This document shows positions 35,297 to 44,201 of a DNA stretch of 64,000 nucleotides, piece by piece (position 1 is the first letter of the stretch; every line of letters starts with the position of its first letter). Source of the DNA: Cupriavidus consociatus (GTDB lineage Bacteria > Pseudomonadota > Gammaproteobacteria > Burkholderiales > Burkholderiaceae); NCBI RefSeq assembly GCF_017814975.1, contig NZ_JAGIQA010000006.1:186001-250000 (forward strand). The letters are read 5' to 3'. Under the pieces are notes generated by a model. The model did not search any database. It was not told the origin of the DNA and worked only from the letters and a program-made list of their open reading frames with translations. Position numbers and translations under genes: made by a program.

Positions 35297-35578
35297 ATGG
35301 CACGCACACACCTTACCCCCATCGTCATCTTCTCCTGCCTGCTGGCCTCGTCCGTCTCACATGCCGGCGGCGAGTACAAGGAGAAATTCCGCAGCGGCCC
35401 CTGCAAGATCGAGCGCGAGGTCAAGCGGGATGGCGAATACAAGGAAGAGCGCAAGTGCAAGGGCGGTCCGCGCGGTTATGAGCACAAGGAGAAGTTCCGC
35501 GACGGTCCGTGCCTGATTGAGCGTAAATGGGACGACGACGGGGAATATGAAGAGAAGGTCGAATGCAAGCGTTCATGA
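35297..35578 (+). CDS. Small secreted protein with two Cys-containing repeats
   Basis: 93 residues from ATG 35297. A signal peptide (hydrophobic core IVIFSCLLASSVSHA, cleavage near residue 23) is followed by two similar units of about 35 residues, each with GPC(K/L)IER early and a second cysteine near the end (EERKCKG and EEKVECK). The mature part is very rich in Lys, Glu and Arg. Each unit could close one disulfide in the periplasm. No known family recognised; the design looks like a small periplasmic protein of unknown function. It diverges from the DUF927 relic. Confidence 0.75.
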   Translation: MARTHLTPIVIFSCLLASSVSHAGGEYKEKFRSGPCKIEREVKRDGEYKEERKCKGGPRGYEHKEKFRDGPCLIERKWDDDGEYEEKVECKRS

Positions 35579-35686
35579 ACGCGTGACCTTTGCCGCAGGC
35601 GTTTCCGCATTGCGCCTATAGTGAATGCTCTGGCTGCGGCCATGGCATGACAGGATCATCGCCCTGTTGCAACGACGGAGGACGGC

Positions 35687-35854
35687 ATGTCGGACAAGGA
35701 CCATGGGATGGGGATTGCCGGTACCACCTGTATCGCGCTGGCGGTGGCGGGACTTGCGCTGACCGCGTCGTTGATACTTGCCTACTATGCGACGCGGTCG
35801 CGCGTCGAGGGGTTGTATCTCGGTGGCAGCGGGCAGGAGTCCGCTGGCGAGTAG
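35687..35854 (+). CDS. Very small single-span membrane protein
   Basis: 55 residues, MSDKDHGMGIAGTTCIALAV and onward, with a strong GGAGGA at 35678-35683. Residues 10-34 form one membrane segment, followed by RSRVEGLYLGGSG. Good codon use and ribosome-binding site support translation. No family recognised. It is short enough to be missed by length-limited gene calling. Confidence 0.65.
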   Translation: MSDKDHGMGIAGTTCIALAVAGLALTASLILAYYATRSRVEGLYLGGSGQESAGE

Positions 35855-35863
35855 CCTGTACCA

Positions 35864-36088
35864 CTACCCCTTGATATCGGACGGGTCGTTGCCGAAGCTG
35901 TTGCGCATGCGGATCTGGCCGTCGCGGCCGTGAACCAGTAGTTCGACGCGCAGTTGCTTCGCTTTTTCCGTGCCGGCGGCGATCGCGTCTTCCTGCGACG
36001 CAAACAGCTGGCGCCCGCCGGTGCCGCCCTCGGATTCGATTGCCCAGCCGTGCTCGACGGGAACGACATGGATGTTGTTGCCTGGCAT
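35864..36088 (-). CDS. DUF2188 protein
   Basis: 74 residues from ATG at 36088 with GGAGA upstream. NIHVVPVEHGWAIESEGG, then a helix (ASQEDAIAAGTEKAKQL) and ELLVHGRDGQIRMRNSFGND match DUF2188 (PF09954), a small beta-alpha-beta domain found widely in proteobacteria with no known activity. It converges with the 55-residue gene at a 9-base distance. Confidence 0.85.
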   Translation of the reverse strand: MPGNNIHVVPVEHGWAIESEGGTGGRQLFASQEDAIAAGTEKAKQLRVELLVHGRDGQIRMRNSFGNDPSDIKG

Positions 36089-36201
36089 GGCGGTCTCCGG
36101 TTGTGTCGATGCATCCAGTCTCGATGCCTGCGCGGCGTGCCGGTATCGGTCGTTGTCCGACATCCGTGCGCCGTGCATGAGACACCGGCAAGACACACCT
36201 G

Positions 36202-36495
36202 CTACGGCCGTTGCTCTGGCTCGGCACGGTATGCGGACCAGTAGTAATGCGTGTACCGGCCATGGCGCGCCTGCTTCTTTTCAACAAACAGCCGTACCGT
36301 GCCGGCGTGGCCGGCTTCGAGCAGCACTTCGCGGTGGGCGGGGGCGTCGCGCGTGGCGGGGCCGAGCGTGCCCAGTGCGGCGGCAATGTAATGGCCGGGG
36401 ATGCGGCCCAGGATGCCGTTGGCACCCGGGACCGGGTAGCTGTCGGGCGCCGCTGCCGGCACGTGGCAGCGGGAAGCGAGCTTGTTGTTGCCCAT
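36202..36495 (-). CDS. Hypothetical protein, 97 residues
   Basis: Starts MGNNKLASRCHVPAAAPDSY. It has a central segment with GILGRIPGHYIAAALGTLGP and a C-terminal basic/aromatic part (VEKKQARHGRYTHYYWSAYR). No signal peptide or membrane span. No family recognised. It begins three bases from the stop of the zinc-ribbon gene at 36499, so both may belong to the LexA-box transcript. Confidence 0.6.
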   Translation of the reverse strand: MGNNKLASRCHVPAAAPDSYPVPGANGILGRIPGHYIAAALGTLGPATRDAPAHREVLLEAGHAGTVRLFVEKKQARHGRYTHYYWSAYRAEPEQRP

Positions 36496-36498
36496 CGG

Positions 36499-36747
36499 TC
36501 AGGGCCTGCCGGGACTGATGCTGACGCCATCCCGGGTCAGGTCCAGCAGCGGGAGGTGGCCGTAGGCGCGCAGCCGGCGGATATCCTCGCGCGCCGAGGC
36601 GGGCAGGCCGGGACGGCGCGACAGCGCACGAGAGCTGATCTGGAAGGTGCCGCAGCTGGGGCAGGTGTAGCGATAGCCGCGCGGCGCGGCGCGCAGGCGC
36701 TCGGCGGCGGCGCCGCAGACGGGGCAGTTGGCGGGTTCGGGTGACAT
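36499..36747 (-). CDS. Small zinc-ribbon protein behind a LexA-type box
   Basis: 82 residues from ATG at 36747. An N-terminal zinc ribbon with CPVCG and CPSCG (16 residues between the pairs) and an alpha-helical tail (GLPASAREDIRRLRAYGHLP). The LexA-type palindrome begins 20 bases upstream of the start codon, so damage induction is likely. No catalytic family recognised. Confidence 0.65.
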   Translation of the reverse strand: MSPEPANCPVCGAAAERLRAAPRGYRYTCPSCGTFQISSRALSRRPGLPASAREDIRRLRAYGHLPLLDLTRDGVSISPGRP

Positions 36748-36766
36748 GGGGCGCACTGGAAAAGTA

Positions 36767-36782
36767 CTGTATGGATATACAG
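36767..36782 (-). promoter_or_regulatory. LexA-type box 1
   Basis: CTGTATGGATATACAG fits CTGT-N8-ACAG exactly; arms extend to TACTGTAT/ATACAGTA. It lies just before the 82-residue zinc-ribbon gene (start 36747). A 24-base stretch including it is identical at box 2. Confidence 0.75.
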
Positions 36783-36934
36783 TATAGCGCTGCTGCGCGG
36801 ACTGTCGATGGAAAAAGCGGTGGGGATACCCGGGTTCTTTGCCAATGGGCGCGCGCCGTGGCCGCGTAGACTGGCGCCGCAGTCCTGACCGGTCCGCCCG
36901 CACCCCGCGGCAGCGGGCTGTTTTTTGCCGCGCG

Positions 36935-37441
36935 CTATCGCGAGAGCCGGCGCAGCAGAGCGTCATGGCCGCTTGCCAGGCTCGCCAGCGCGGCCGCATC
37001 GGCCAGTTCGAACTCGCTGAACTGGAAGGCGGGTGACACGGTGCAACCGACCAGCGCAAAGTCGACGCCGTCGCCCAGGTCAACGCGTTCCGCGGCAAAC
37101 CATCGGCCGGCGGGTACCACCGCCTGGACGGATGCGCCGGGGTGGCGCAGCGGATCGCCGAGACGCTGCGTGACGATGCCACCGTCGGCGATGCTGTGCA
37201 CGTCTATCGGTGAACCGGCATGAAAGTGCCACAACTCGTCGGAACGGATGCGGTGCCACGCCGAATAGTCGTTGCCGCACAGCATGTAGTAGATCGCGGT
37301 ACAGGCTTCGCGCGTACGCTGGTCGGCGCACACGACGCGTTCTTCGCTGCGGTAGGTCTCGCGGTAGAAGCCGCCTTCCGGGTGCGGCATCAGTTCGAGC
37401 GTGCGGATCAGTGCGTTGGCTGCAGGGCTGCGGTCTGGCAT
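36935..37441 (-). CDS. DUF985 cupin-fold protein
   Basis: 168 residues from ATG at 37441 (MPDRSPAANALIRTLELMPH). LMPHPEGGFYRETYRS, TAIYYMLCGNDYSAWHRIRS, DELWHFHAGSPIDVH and the C-terminal LVGCTVSPAFQFSEFELAD are the signature of the YML079w/DUF985 cupins (PF06172), whose biochemical role is not settled. No good Shine-Dalgarno is seen, and an in-frame ATG at 37459 adds six residues. It ends a small leftward group with the 94-residue gene upstream. Confidence 0.9.
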   Translation of the reverse strand: MPDRSPAANALIRTLELMPHPEGGFYRETYRSEERVVCADQRTREACTAIYYMLCGNDYSAWHRIRSDELWHFHAGSPIDVHSIADGGIVTQRLGDPLRHPGASVQAVVPAGRWFAAERVDLGDGVDFALVGCTVSPAFQFSEFELADAAALASLASGHDALLRRLSR

Positions 37442-37481
37442 GTCGTGTCGGCAGGGCATGGGTGCGGGCGGAAGCGATAGC

Positions 37482-37766
37482 TTAAAGCAGGGCGAAGCGT
37501 GCCTGCGCCGGGCCGACCAGCGCAGGGCGGCTGACCGGATAGCGGTGGCGCGTGCCGTGCGCTTCGAAGGAGAGGAAATCGGGCGTCCAGCGCAGCGACC
37601 GTAGCACGCTGGGCTCGATGCCGTGGACGATGATGGCGCCGGCGTCAATGCTGACGCTGCCGCAGGGCAGGCGCAGGGATTCGGAATCGTCGCCGAAATA
37701 GAAGGCCTCTAGCAGGATGGAATCGGACTTGTACAGGAGCATATACAGGGACATATACAGGGGCAT
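37482..37766 (-). CDS. Hypothetical protein behind LexA-type box 2
   Basis: 94 residues at most. The beginning is made by a 12-bp tandem repeat giving MPLYMSLYMLLYKSD, with possible starts at 37766, 37754 and 37742. The rest is beta-rich (SLRLPCGSVSIDAGAIIVHG, PDFLSFEAHGTRHRYPVSRP). No family recognised. A LexA-type box lies 52 bases upstream of 37766. The DUF985 gene follows on the same strand. Confidence 0.55.
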   Translation of the reverse strand: MPLYMSLYMLLYKSDSILLEAFYFGDDSESLRLPCGSVSIDAGAIIVHGIEPSVLRSLRWTPDFLSFEAHGTRHRYPVSRPALVGPAQARFALL

Positions 37767-37817
37767 ATGGCAAGCGCCATGCGGCAGTACGGCCGAATGC
37801 AGAACGCCGCTGGAATA

Positions 37818-37833
37818 CTGTATGGATATACAG
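37818..37833 (-). promoter_or_regulatory. LexA-type box 2
   Basis: CTGTATGGATATACAG, identical to box 1 with eight further matching flanking bases in all. The palindrome reads either way; the nearest gene is the leftward 94-residue ORF (start 37766), while the rightward gene at 38014 is about 180 bases off. Confidence 0.75.
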
Positions 37834-38013
37834 TATAGCCGCCTCCCGCGGTGTGGTCACGTCCCGGATTCTTATTTCAGTGCGCCGCGCGCCGCCAAGG
37901 GCCTCTTTCCGGATTGGTATAACCTTCTGAAAGCAATACTGAACGGCGCAAGCTGCCGACGGTCTTGCGCAGGTGACAGGATGGCCGCAGGCGGCCGCTG
38001 ACAGGGGGTGCCG

Positions 38014-38403
38014 ATGGCGCAGTGTGGAAGCAGGGCTTGCTGGTTTGGCCTGGGCGTGGCGCTTGGCGCGGCGCTGGGCGCTACCTGCGCGATGTTGCTG
38101 CGGGCAAGTCCGGCGCGAGGCAGGCCGGACCCGCGTGCGGACGCACCGGTGGTGCCATCCAATGCCAGCGCCGACCGTGCGCTGACCGATGACGCCACCG
38201 ACGTGGTCGAGTATCGCGGCTTTGTCGTCCACGTGTTCTGCCACGCGCTGGGGCCGGGACGTTTCAAGGCGTTGTGCGATATTTGGGAGTCTGGCGCCGT
38301 CGTGCTGGAAGGCGGCGGGCCGCCGACCACGCATGCCAGGCCGGAGGATGCCCGCGCTGCGGCGATTTCATGGGCGCGGCAGTGGGTGCAACGCAATGGT
38401 TGA
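38014..38403 (+). CDS. Membrane-anchored hypothetical protein
   Basis: 129 residues from ATG 38014 (GTG 38008 adds two). AGGGGG lies at 38003-38008. One membrane span near the N-terminus (WFGLGVALGAALGATCAMLL), then a linker and a small domain with YRGFVVHVFCHALGPGRFKA and a C-terminal helix rich in Ala/Arg. The C-terminal domain resembles small stress-associated DUF-type folds by eye, but no family is certain. Confidence 0.65.
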   Translation: MAQCGSRACWFGLGVALGAALGATCAMLLRASPARGRPDPRADAPVVPSNASADRALTDDATDVVEYRGFVVHVFCHALGPGRFKALCDIWESGAVVLEGGGPPTTHARPEDARAAAISWARQWVQRNG

Positions 38404-38448
38404 GCGGGCCGCTATCGAGGCCCTAATTTTCAATTTTCAGGAGAGTTC

Positions 38449-38637
38449 ATGTTTGTTTGTGGGAACCAGGCTTGCGGCGCGCGATGGGAGCCGGACGAGG
38501 TGCAGATCCGCAATGAAGGGCAGGGGCCGGTATTCCGCTGCCCGCAATGCGGCGCCCGCAACCATGTCGAAGCCCGCACCGCGCGCGACGGCACCACGGT
38601 CTATCGGCAGGTAGCCGCGAAGCCGGCAGCGCGCTAG
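38449..38637 (+). CDS. Small zinc-ribbon protein
   Basis: 62 residues with GGAGAG upstream of ATG 38449. MFVCGNQACGARWEPDEVQI carries a CxxxxC pair and VFRCPQCGARNHVEA a CxxC pair, forming one zinc ribbon; the tail is basic. Function unknown. A perfect 6-bp hairpin (CCCCAC/GTGGGG, about 38676-38691) follows the stop, with no T run. Confidence 0.75.
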   Translation: MFVCGNQACGARWEPDEVQIRNEGQGPVFRCPQCGARNHVEARTARDGTTVYRQVAAKPAAR

Positions 38638-38746
38638 CCCGCTATCCGTTTTGGCGCCGCAAGCCTGTGCAGCACCCCACGCATGTGGGGTCAAATTCAC
38701 ATGGCTGCCGACTTAAGCTCGTTCGGGCGAGACCGTTAAACACAAA

Positions 38747-39082
38747 ATGGACTTTGCCGACTTCCCTCAAAATTCCGCTTCCAATGCTGAACGCATGGGC
38801 TGGGCGAACGCTTCCCCGGAAGTCATCGCCAAGGTATTGAATTCGGCGCTGGCGGCGCAGGACCTGTCCGGGTTTGCCGCGCTGCTGTCGGACATCGCGC
38901 GCGACCGCGGCCTCAAGGGGCAGCGCGCCGCGCACCAGTCGATCTACGACATGCCCTATGCCAGCCTGCTGCCCCGGCAGAAGCACCTGCTGTCAGATGC
39001 CTTCGAGCTGCTGGTGCTGCTCGGGCTGGAACTGCGCGCCCGCCAGGACGACGGCGGCCTTGACGCGGGCGCCGACGAATAA
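38747..39082 (+). CDS. Hypothetical protein, 111 residues
   Basis: Starts MDFADFPQNSASNAERMGWA; weak ribosome-binding site. An all-helical, soluble protein (VIAKVLNSALAAQDLSGFAA, LPRQKHLLSDAFELLVLLGL). No family recognised, but codon use fits a real gene. It converges with the glutamate dehydrogenase, 44 bases apart. Confidence 0.7.
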   Translation: MDFADFPQNSASNAERMGWANASPEVIAKVLNSALAAQDLSGFAALLSDIARDRGLKGQRAAHQSIYDMPYASLLPRQKHLLSDAFELLVLLGLELRARQDDGGLDAGADE

Positions 39083-39126
39083 TCTCTCCGCCCGCGCTGT
39101 CGCCTCACCGTGTCAGGGATGGCGCG

Positions 39127-42100
39127 CTAGCCGCGCTCGAGCATCCCGATCTCGCGCACCGCGACCGACAGCATCGACAGTCCCGCCGCACCCGATGCAC
39201 GCTGGTCGGCCAGCATGCGCGTAAAGCGCTCCAGCGCGCCATGGCGGCTGGCACGCCAGGCATCGATCATCGCTTCCGGCGATTCCAGTTCCCCCTGCTG
39301 AGACAGCACGCTGACCGTCAGCGCACGCTTGAGCCGGCCCAGGTCTTCCAGCGTGGTGGTGCGCGCCAGCAGGTCCCAGTGCGTGTCCGAAGGCAGCGCC
39401 AGCGCACGCTCGCGCAGCCAGCTGAAGCTCAGGTGGCTGTCCAGCGCGAAATACACCCCCGCAACCAGGTCGAGGGTGCGCTCGCACGCGTTGGCCACTT
39501 CGGCGATATCCAGCGCCGCCGCGGAAATCTCGCTGCCGGCAACGCGCAAGGCGAGCGCTTTGTCGACACCGGCATCGGTGAAGGTCCTGGCATGTTCCGC
39601 CAGCGCCGTCGCATCGGCTGGCGGCAGCAGATGGGGCAACTGCGGCAGCAGCCACTGTGCCGCCTGCGTAAAGCGCGCCAGTTCGGCGCCGGCCTGGCTG
39701 CCGCTGCGCAGATAGCGGATAAACCACAGGCAGGCCCGCTCCAGCAGCACGGCCACCTCGCCGAACATGCGCGCCTGCTCGGCATCGGGCACGCGGTTGT
39801 CCAGCGCATCGATCTCCTGCCACAACGCGGTCAGCCCGAACACGTCGCGCGCAATCAGGCAGGCGCGCACGATGTCAGCGGGGCGCGCGTCGGTTTCTTC
39901 CATGATCCGGTGCACGAAGGTCGCGCCGATGCGGTTGACCAGCATATTCGTCAGGTGCGTCGACAGGATCTCGCGCCGCAGCGGGTGCCGATGCATGGTT
40001 TCGCCATGGCGCTGGCGCAGCGGCACCGGGAAGTAATCGGAGAGCAGGCCGCCGACCAGCGGGTCTTCCGGCACGTCGGAATCGAGCAGCGCGTCGTACA
40101 GCCACATCTTGCTGTACGCCAGCAGCACCGCGCGCTCGGGCGATGTGAGCCCTTCGCCGGCCAGCTTGCGCTCGGCGATCTCTTCGTCGGAAGGCAGGAA
40201 TTCGAGCGCCCGGTTCAGGCGCCCGGCGCGCTCCAGCCAGCGCACCAGCCGCGCCTCGCCGTCGAGCAGCGGCGCGGCATGGCGCCCGGCCACCGACAGC
40301 GCCTGGGTCTGGTAGTAGTTGTCCTGCAGCACCAGCAGGCCGACCTCGTCGGTCATCTCGGCCAGCAGCTTGTTGCGCTGCTTCTCGGTCATCTCGCCAT
40401 CGGCCATCACCAGGCCCAGCAGGATCTTGATATTGACCTCATGGTCGGAGCAGTCCACGCCGGCGGAGTTGTCGATGGCATCGGTGTTGATGCGGCCGCC
40501 CTTGCGCGCGAACTCGATGCGGCCCAGCTGGGTGAAACCCAGGTTGCCGCCTTCGCCGACTACCTTGCAGCGCAGTTCGTTGCCGTTGACGCGCACGGCG
40601 TCGTTGGTGCGGTCGCCGGCCTGCAGGTGTGTTTCATGGCTCGACTTGACGTAGGTGCCGATGCCGCCGTTGTAGAGCAGATCGACCGGCGCCATCAGGA
40701 TAGCGTGGATCAGTTCGGCCGGCGACAGCGCGCTGGCCGTGATGCCGAGCACCGCCTGCACCTGCGGCGTCAGCGCGATGGTCTTGGCCGTGCGCGGGAA
40801 GATGCCGCCGCCGGCGGAGATCAGCGTGGCGTCGTAGTCGGCCCAGCTCGAGCGCGGCAGATTGAACAGCCGCGTGCGCTCCTCCAGCGTGCGCGCGGGA
40901 TCCGGGTCGGGGTCGAGGAAGATGTGGCGGTGATCGAAGGCGGCTACCAGCCTGATGTGCGGCGACAGCAGCATGCCGTTGCCGAACACATCGCCCGACA
41001 TGTCGCCGACGCCGGCGACGGTGAAGTCGGTGGTCTGGATATCGACGCCCATCTCGCGGAAATGCCGCTTGACCGATTCCCACGCGCCGCGCGCGGTGAT
41101 GCCCATCTTCTTGTGGTCGTAGCCGACCGAGCCGCCCGAAGCAAAGGCATCGTCGAGCCAGAAACCATACTCGGCGGAAATCGCGTTGGCGAAGTCGGAA
41201 AACGTCGCGGTGCCCTTGTCGGCCGCGACCACAAGGTATGGATCGTTGTCGTCATGCCGCACCACGTCGGGCGGCGGCACCAGCTGGCCGCCGACAAGGT
41301 TGTCGGTCAGGTCCAGCAGCCCGCGCAGGAAGGTCTGGTAGCAGGCGATGCCTTCCTGCAGGAACGCATCGCGGTCGGTCGGCGGGGGCGGGCGCTTGAC
41401 CACGAAGCCGCCCTTGGAGCCCACCGGCACGATCACCGTGTTCTTCACCATCTGCGCCTTCATCAGCCCCAGCACCTCGGTGCGGAAGTCTTCGCGGCGG
41501 TCGGACCAGCGCAGCCCGCCGCGCGCGACGCGGCCGCCGCGCAGGTGCACGCCCTCGATCCGCGGCGAATAGACCCAGATCTCGAACATCGGCCGCGGCT
41601 CGGGCAGCCCCGGCACCAGCGCCGGGTTGAACTTGAACGACACGTAGGGGCGTGGCTGGCCGTCGTCGCTGCGGTGGAAATAGTTGGTGCGTACAGTGGC
41701 CTGGATCACGCCCAGAAAAAGCCGCAGGATGCGGTCTTCGTCGAGGTTCGGCACCTTGTCGAGCGCCGCCTCGATCTCGGCCAGCAGCTTGTCGCAGCGT
41801 GCCTGGCGCGCGGTGTCCGCAGCCACCTGGCTGACGGTATCGAAGCGCGCGACGAACAGCGCGACCAGCATCGCCGCGATGCCCGCATTGCAGGTCAGCG
41901 CGCGTTCGATATAGGCATCGCTGAAGGTCGAGCCCACCTGGCGCAAATAGCGTGCGTAGGCGCGCAGGATGGTGACGTCGCGCGCGGCAAGCTCTGCGCG
42001 CAGCACCAGCCGGTTGAGGTCATCGTTCTCGATTTCGCCATGCCAGGCGCGCGCAAAGGCATCTTCGAACAGTGCCTTGACACGCGCGATATCGAAGTCC

Positions 42101-43995
42101 GCCGCACCGCCGCTGTCAGCAATCTCCAGCCCGAAATCATGCACCCATACCGGCGCGCCGCTGTCGGGCTCGATCAGATAGGGGCGTTCTTCGTCCACGC
42201 GCACGCCCAGGTGTTCGAGCATGGGCAGGCTGTGCGACAGCGCGATCGGCTCGCCGGCGCGGTAGACCTTGAAGCGGAAGGCGCCCGGCGCGGCCTCGAT
42301 CGGCCGGTACAGGTTCATGGCCATGCCGCGCGCGCTGTGGTGGGCGCGCAGCGCATGCTCCATCAGCTCGATGTCGCGCACGGCGGTCCGGGCGGGGTAG
42401 TCTTCGCGGTAGCCCGCGGGGAAGGAGCCACCGTAACGCTGCAGCAGCCGGTTGCCCTGTTCTTCGCCGTGGCTTTCGTGCAGCGCTTCGGCAAGGTCGT
42501 CCTGCCAGCGGCGGCTGGCGTGGACGATGCGCTGCTCCAGTTCGGCGGTATCGACATGCGGCATCGTGCCCGGCTCGCCGCGCACGGTCAGCTGGATGCG
42601 CGCCAGCGGCGATTCCGACAGCAGCGGCGTGAATTCGCAACTGGTGCCGTGGAAGGCGGCGGTCAGCAGCTTCTGGATCTTCTGGCGCAGGTCGGTGTTG
42701 TACTTGTCGCGAGGTACGAACACCAGGCACGAGACAAAGCGGTCGAAGCGGTCGCGCCGCACGAACAGCCGCGTGCGCTGGTGTTCCTGCAGGCGCAGGA
42801 TGCCGGTGGTGATGTTGAACAGTTCGTCCTCGCTCGCCTGGAACAGCTCGTCGCGCGGGTATTGTTCGAGGATGGTGACCAGCGACTTGTACAGGTGGCC
42901 CTTGGTGAGGAAGCCGGCGCGCGCCAGGATATTGGCGCACTTGCGCCGCACCAGCGGGATCTCGGCGATCGGCGCCGTGTAGGCGGTCGAGGTGTACAGG
43001 CCCACGAAGCGGCGCTCGCCGAACAGCTGGCCCTGTGCATCCAGCAGCTTGACACCGACATAGTCGAGATACCCCGGCCGGTGCACGCTGGCGCGCGAGT
43101 TGGCCTTGGTGACGAAGATCGGCGAGGCGCCTTCGATGATGGCGGTAGCCGCGGCGGGCAGCGGCGTCAGGTCCTGCGCGTCCGGCTCGCGCAGGCTCTC
43201 GCGCAGGATGCCCGCCCCCGAGCCCTGCACGCCGCGCAGGAAATAGCGCCCTTCCTGTGCCACCAGCTGGTAGTCGCGCTGGCCGAGGAAGGTGAAATGG
43301 TTGTCCATCATCCATTCCAGGAAGGCGCGGGCCTCGGTGCTGTCGGGGGAGGCGGCGTCAGGCGCCTGCGCCAGCGCGGCGATGGTGGCCTGGGTGATGT
43401 CGCACATCGCGGGCCAGTCTTCGACCGCGGCGCGCACGTCGCCCAGCACGCGCGCGATGCCGCTGCGCAGCGCGTCCAGCCGGGCGGCCTCGCCGCTGCG
43501 GTCGACCTCGAAGTGGATGAAGGATTCCAGGCGTGAATTGTCGCCGGGCTCGCCGGCGCCGCCCAGGGCGATGCGCTCGATCCCGCCGGCGGCGCTGCGC
43601 CAGACACGGAACACCGGGTGGATCGCGGAATGCAACGCCAGCCCTTGCCGGTTAATCTCCATGGTCACGGAGTCGACCAGGAACGGCATGTCGTCGTTGA
43701 CGATCTCGACCACGGTATGGTCGGAGTGCCAGCCATGCTCTTCCAGGGTGGGGTTGTAGATGCGGATGCGCGCGCTGCCCGGGACGAACTTCTGCGCGGT
43801 CTGCCAGTGCGCCATCACGGCGCCGTACAGGTCCGCGACTTCGCGGTGCAGCAGGTCGTCGGCGTCGGCTTGGTCGTAGTAGTGCCGCAGGAAGGGCTCG
43901 GCGGCGCCGAACATGGCCGCCGGCAGCCGCTCCCGCGCAAAGGCAAGCAGTTCGTCCAGCAGGTGCGCGACTTTGTCTTCGTTCTCCTGCGGCAT
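39127..43995 (-). CDS. gdhB: NAD-specific glutamate dehydrogenase, large (about 180 kDa) type
   Basis: 1622 residues from ATG at 43995, with GAGGAGGG upstream, the full length of the L-180 class. A long N-terminal region with ACT-like regulatory segments (about 1-700) is followed by the catalytic domain: GGRVARGGLRWSDRREDFRT, the active-site lysine region VPVGSKGGFVVKRPP, and the NAD domain with VAGVGDMSGDVFGNGML. A helical C-terminal region completes it. It deaminates glutamate to 2-oxoglutarate with NAD, mainly a catabolic role. Monocistronic; a long frame on the other strand is a shadow. The symbol is the common one in related genomes. Confidence 0.97.
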   Translation of the reverse strand: MPQENEDKVAHLLDELLAFARERLPAAMFGAAEPFLRHYYDQADADDLLHREVADLYGAVMAHWQTAQKFVPGSARIRIYNPTLEEHGWHSDHTVVEIVNDDMPFLVDSVTMEINRQGLALHSAIHPVFRVWRSAAGGIERIALGGAGEPGDNSRLESFIHFEVDRSGEAARLDALRSGIARVLGDVRAAVEDWPAMCDITQATIAALAQAPDAASPDSTEARAFLEWMMDNHFTFLGQRDYQLVAQEGRYFLRGVQGSGAGILRESLREPDAQDLTPLPAAATAIIEGASPIFVTKANSRASVHRPGYLDYVGVKLLDAQGQLFGERRFVGLYTSTAYTAPIAEIPLVRRKCANILARAGFLTKGHLYKSLVTILEQYPRDELFQASEDELFNITTGILRLQEHQRTRLFVRRDRFDRFVSCLVFVPRDKYNTDLRQKIQKLLTAAFHGTSCEFTPLLSESPLARIQLTVRGEPGTMPHVDTAELEQRIVHASRRWQDDLAEALHESHGEEQGNRLLQRYGGSFPAGYREDYPARTAVRDIELMEHALRAHHSARGMAMNLYRPIEAAPGAFRFKVYRAGEPIALSHSLPMLEHLGVRVDEERPYLIEPDSGAPVWVHDFGLEIADSGGAADFDIARVKALFEDAFARAWHGEIENDDLNRLVLRAELAARDVTILRAYARYLRQVGSTFSDAYIERALTCNAGIAAMLVALFVARFDTVSQVAADTARQARCDKLLAEIEAALDKVPNLDEDRILRLFLGVIQATVRTNYFHRSDDGQPRPYVSFKFNPALVPGLPEPRPMFEIWVYSPRIEGVHLRGGRVARGGLRWSDRREDFRTEVLGLMKAQMVKNTVIVPVGSKGGFVVKRPPPPTDRDAFLQEGIACYQTFLRGLLDLTDNLVGGQLVPPPDVVRHDDNDPYLVVAADKGTATFSDFANAISAEYGFWLDDAFASGGSVGYDHKKMGITARGAWESVKRHFREMGVDIQTTDFTVAGVGDMSGDVFGNGMLLSPHIRLVAAFDHRHIFLDPDPDPARTLEERTRLFNLPRSSWADYDATLISAGGGIFPRTAKTIALTPQVQAVLGITASALSPAELIHAILMAPVDLLYNGGIGTYVKSSHETHLQAGDRTNDAVRVNGNELRCKVVGEGGNLGFTQLGRIEFARKGGRINTDAIDNSAGVDCSDHEVNIKILLGLVMADGEMTEKQRNKLLAEMTDEVGLLVLQDNYYQTQALSVAGRHAAPLLDGEARLVRWLERAGRLNRALEFLPSDEEIAERKLAGEGLTSPERAVLLAYSKMWLYDALLDSDVPEDPLVGGLLSDYFPVPLRQRHGETMHRHPLRREILSTHLTNMLVNRIGATFVHRIMEETDARPADIVRACLIARDVFGLTALWQEIDALDNRVPDAEQARMFGEVAVLLERACLWFIRYLRSGSQAGAELARFTQAAQWLLPQLPHLLPPADATALAEHARTFTDAGVDKALALRVAGSEISAAALDIAEVANACERTLDLVAGVYFALDSHLSFSWLRERALALPSDTHWDLLARTTTLEDLGRLKRALTVSVLSQQGELESPEAMIDAWRASRHGALERFTRMLADQRASGAAGLSMLSVAVREIGMLERG

Positions 43996-44201
43996 GATCC
44001 CTCCTCGCGGTATCGATGGACGACGCGGCCCACACGGCCAGTGCGGGAATTACGCCGCCCGGTCCGGCATGTGCCGGGGCATGCTCATACTTTAGGAAAA
44101 ATCAGCGCACCTGGCGGGACAAAGTCGCGAAGAAAGCGAGGGATCCGGACAGTGCGGCCGGTCCGCCTGCAAGGAGGCGGTCACCGGCCTTGGCGCGCGC
44201 G

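Noticed and set aside
36899..36926. Plus-strand terminator CCCGC-GCGGG with T6
   Set aside because: No plus-strand gene precedes it closely; stem is short and may be chance.
39241..43536. Long plus-strand frame opposite gdhB
   Set aside because: Mirror of a high-GC gene; residue composition (Gln/His/Arg-rich) is that of a shadow frame, while the minus strand gives a complete glutamate dehydrogenase.
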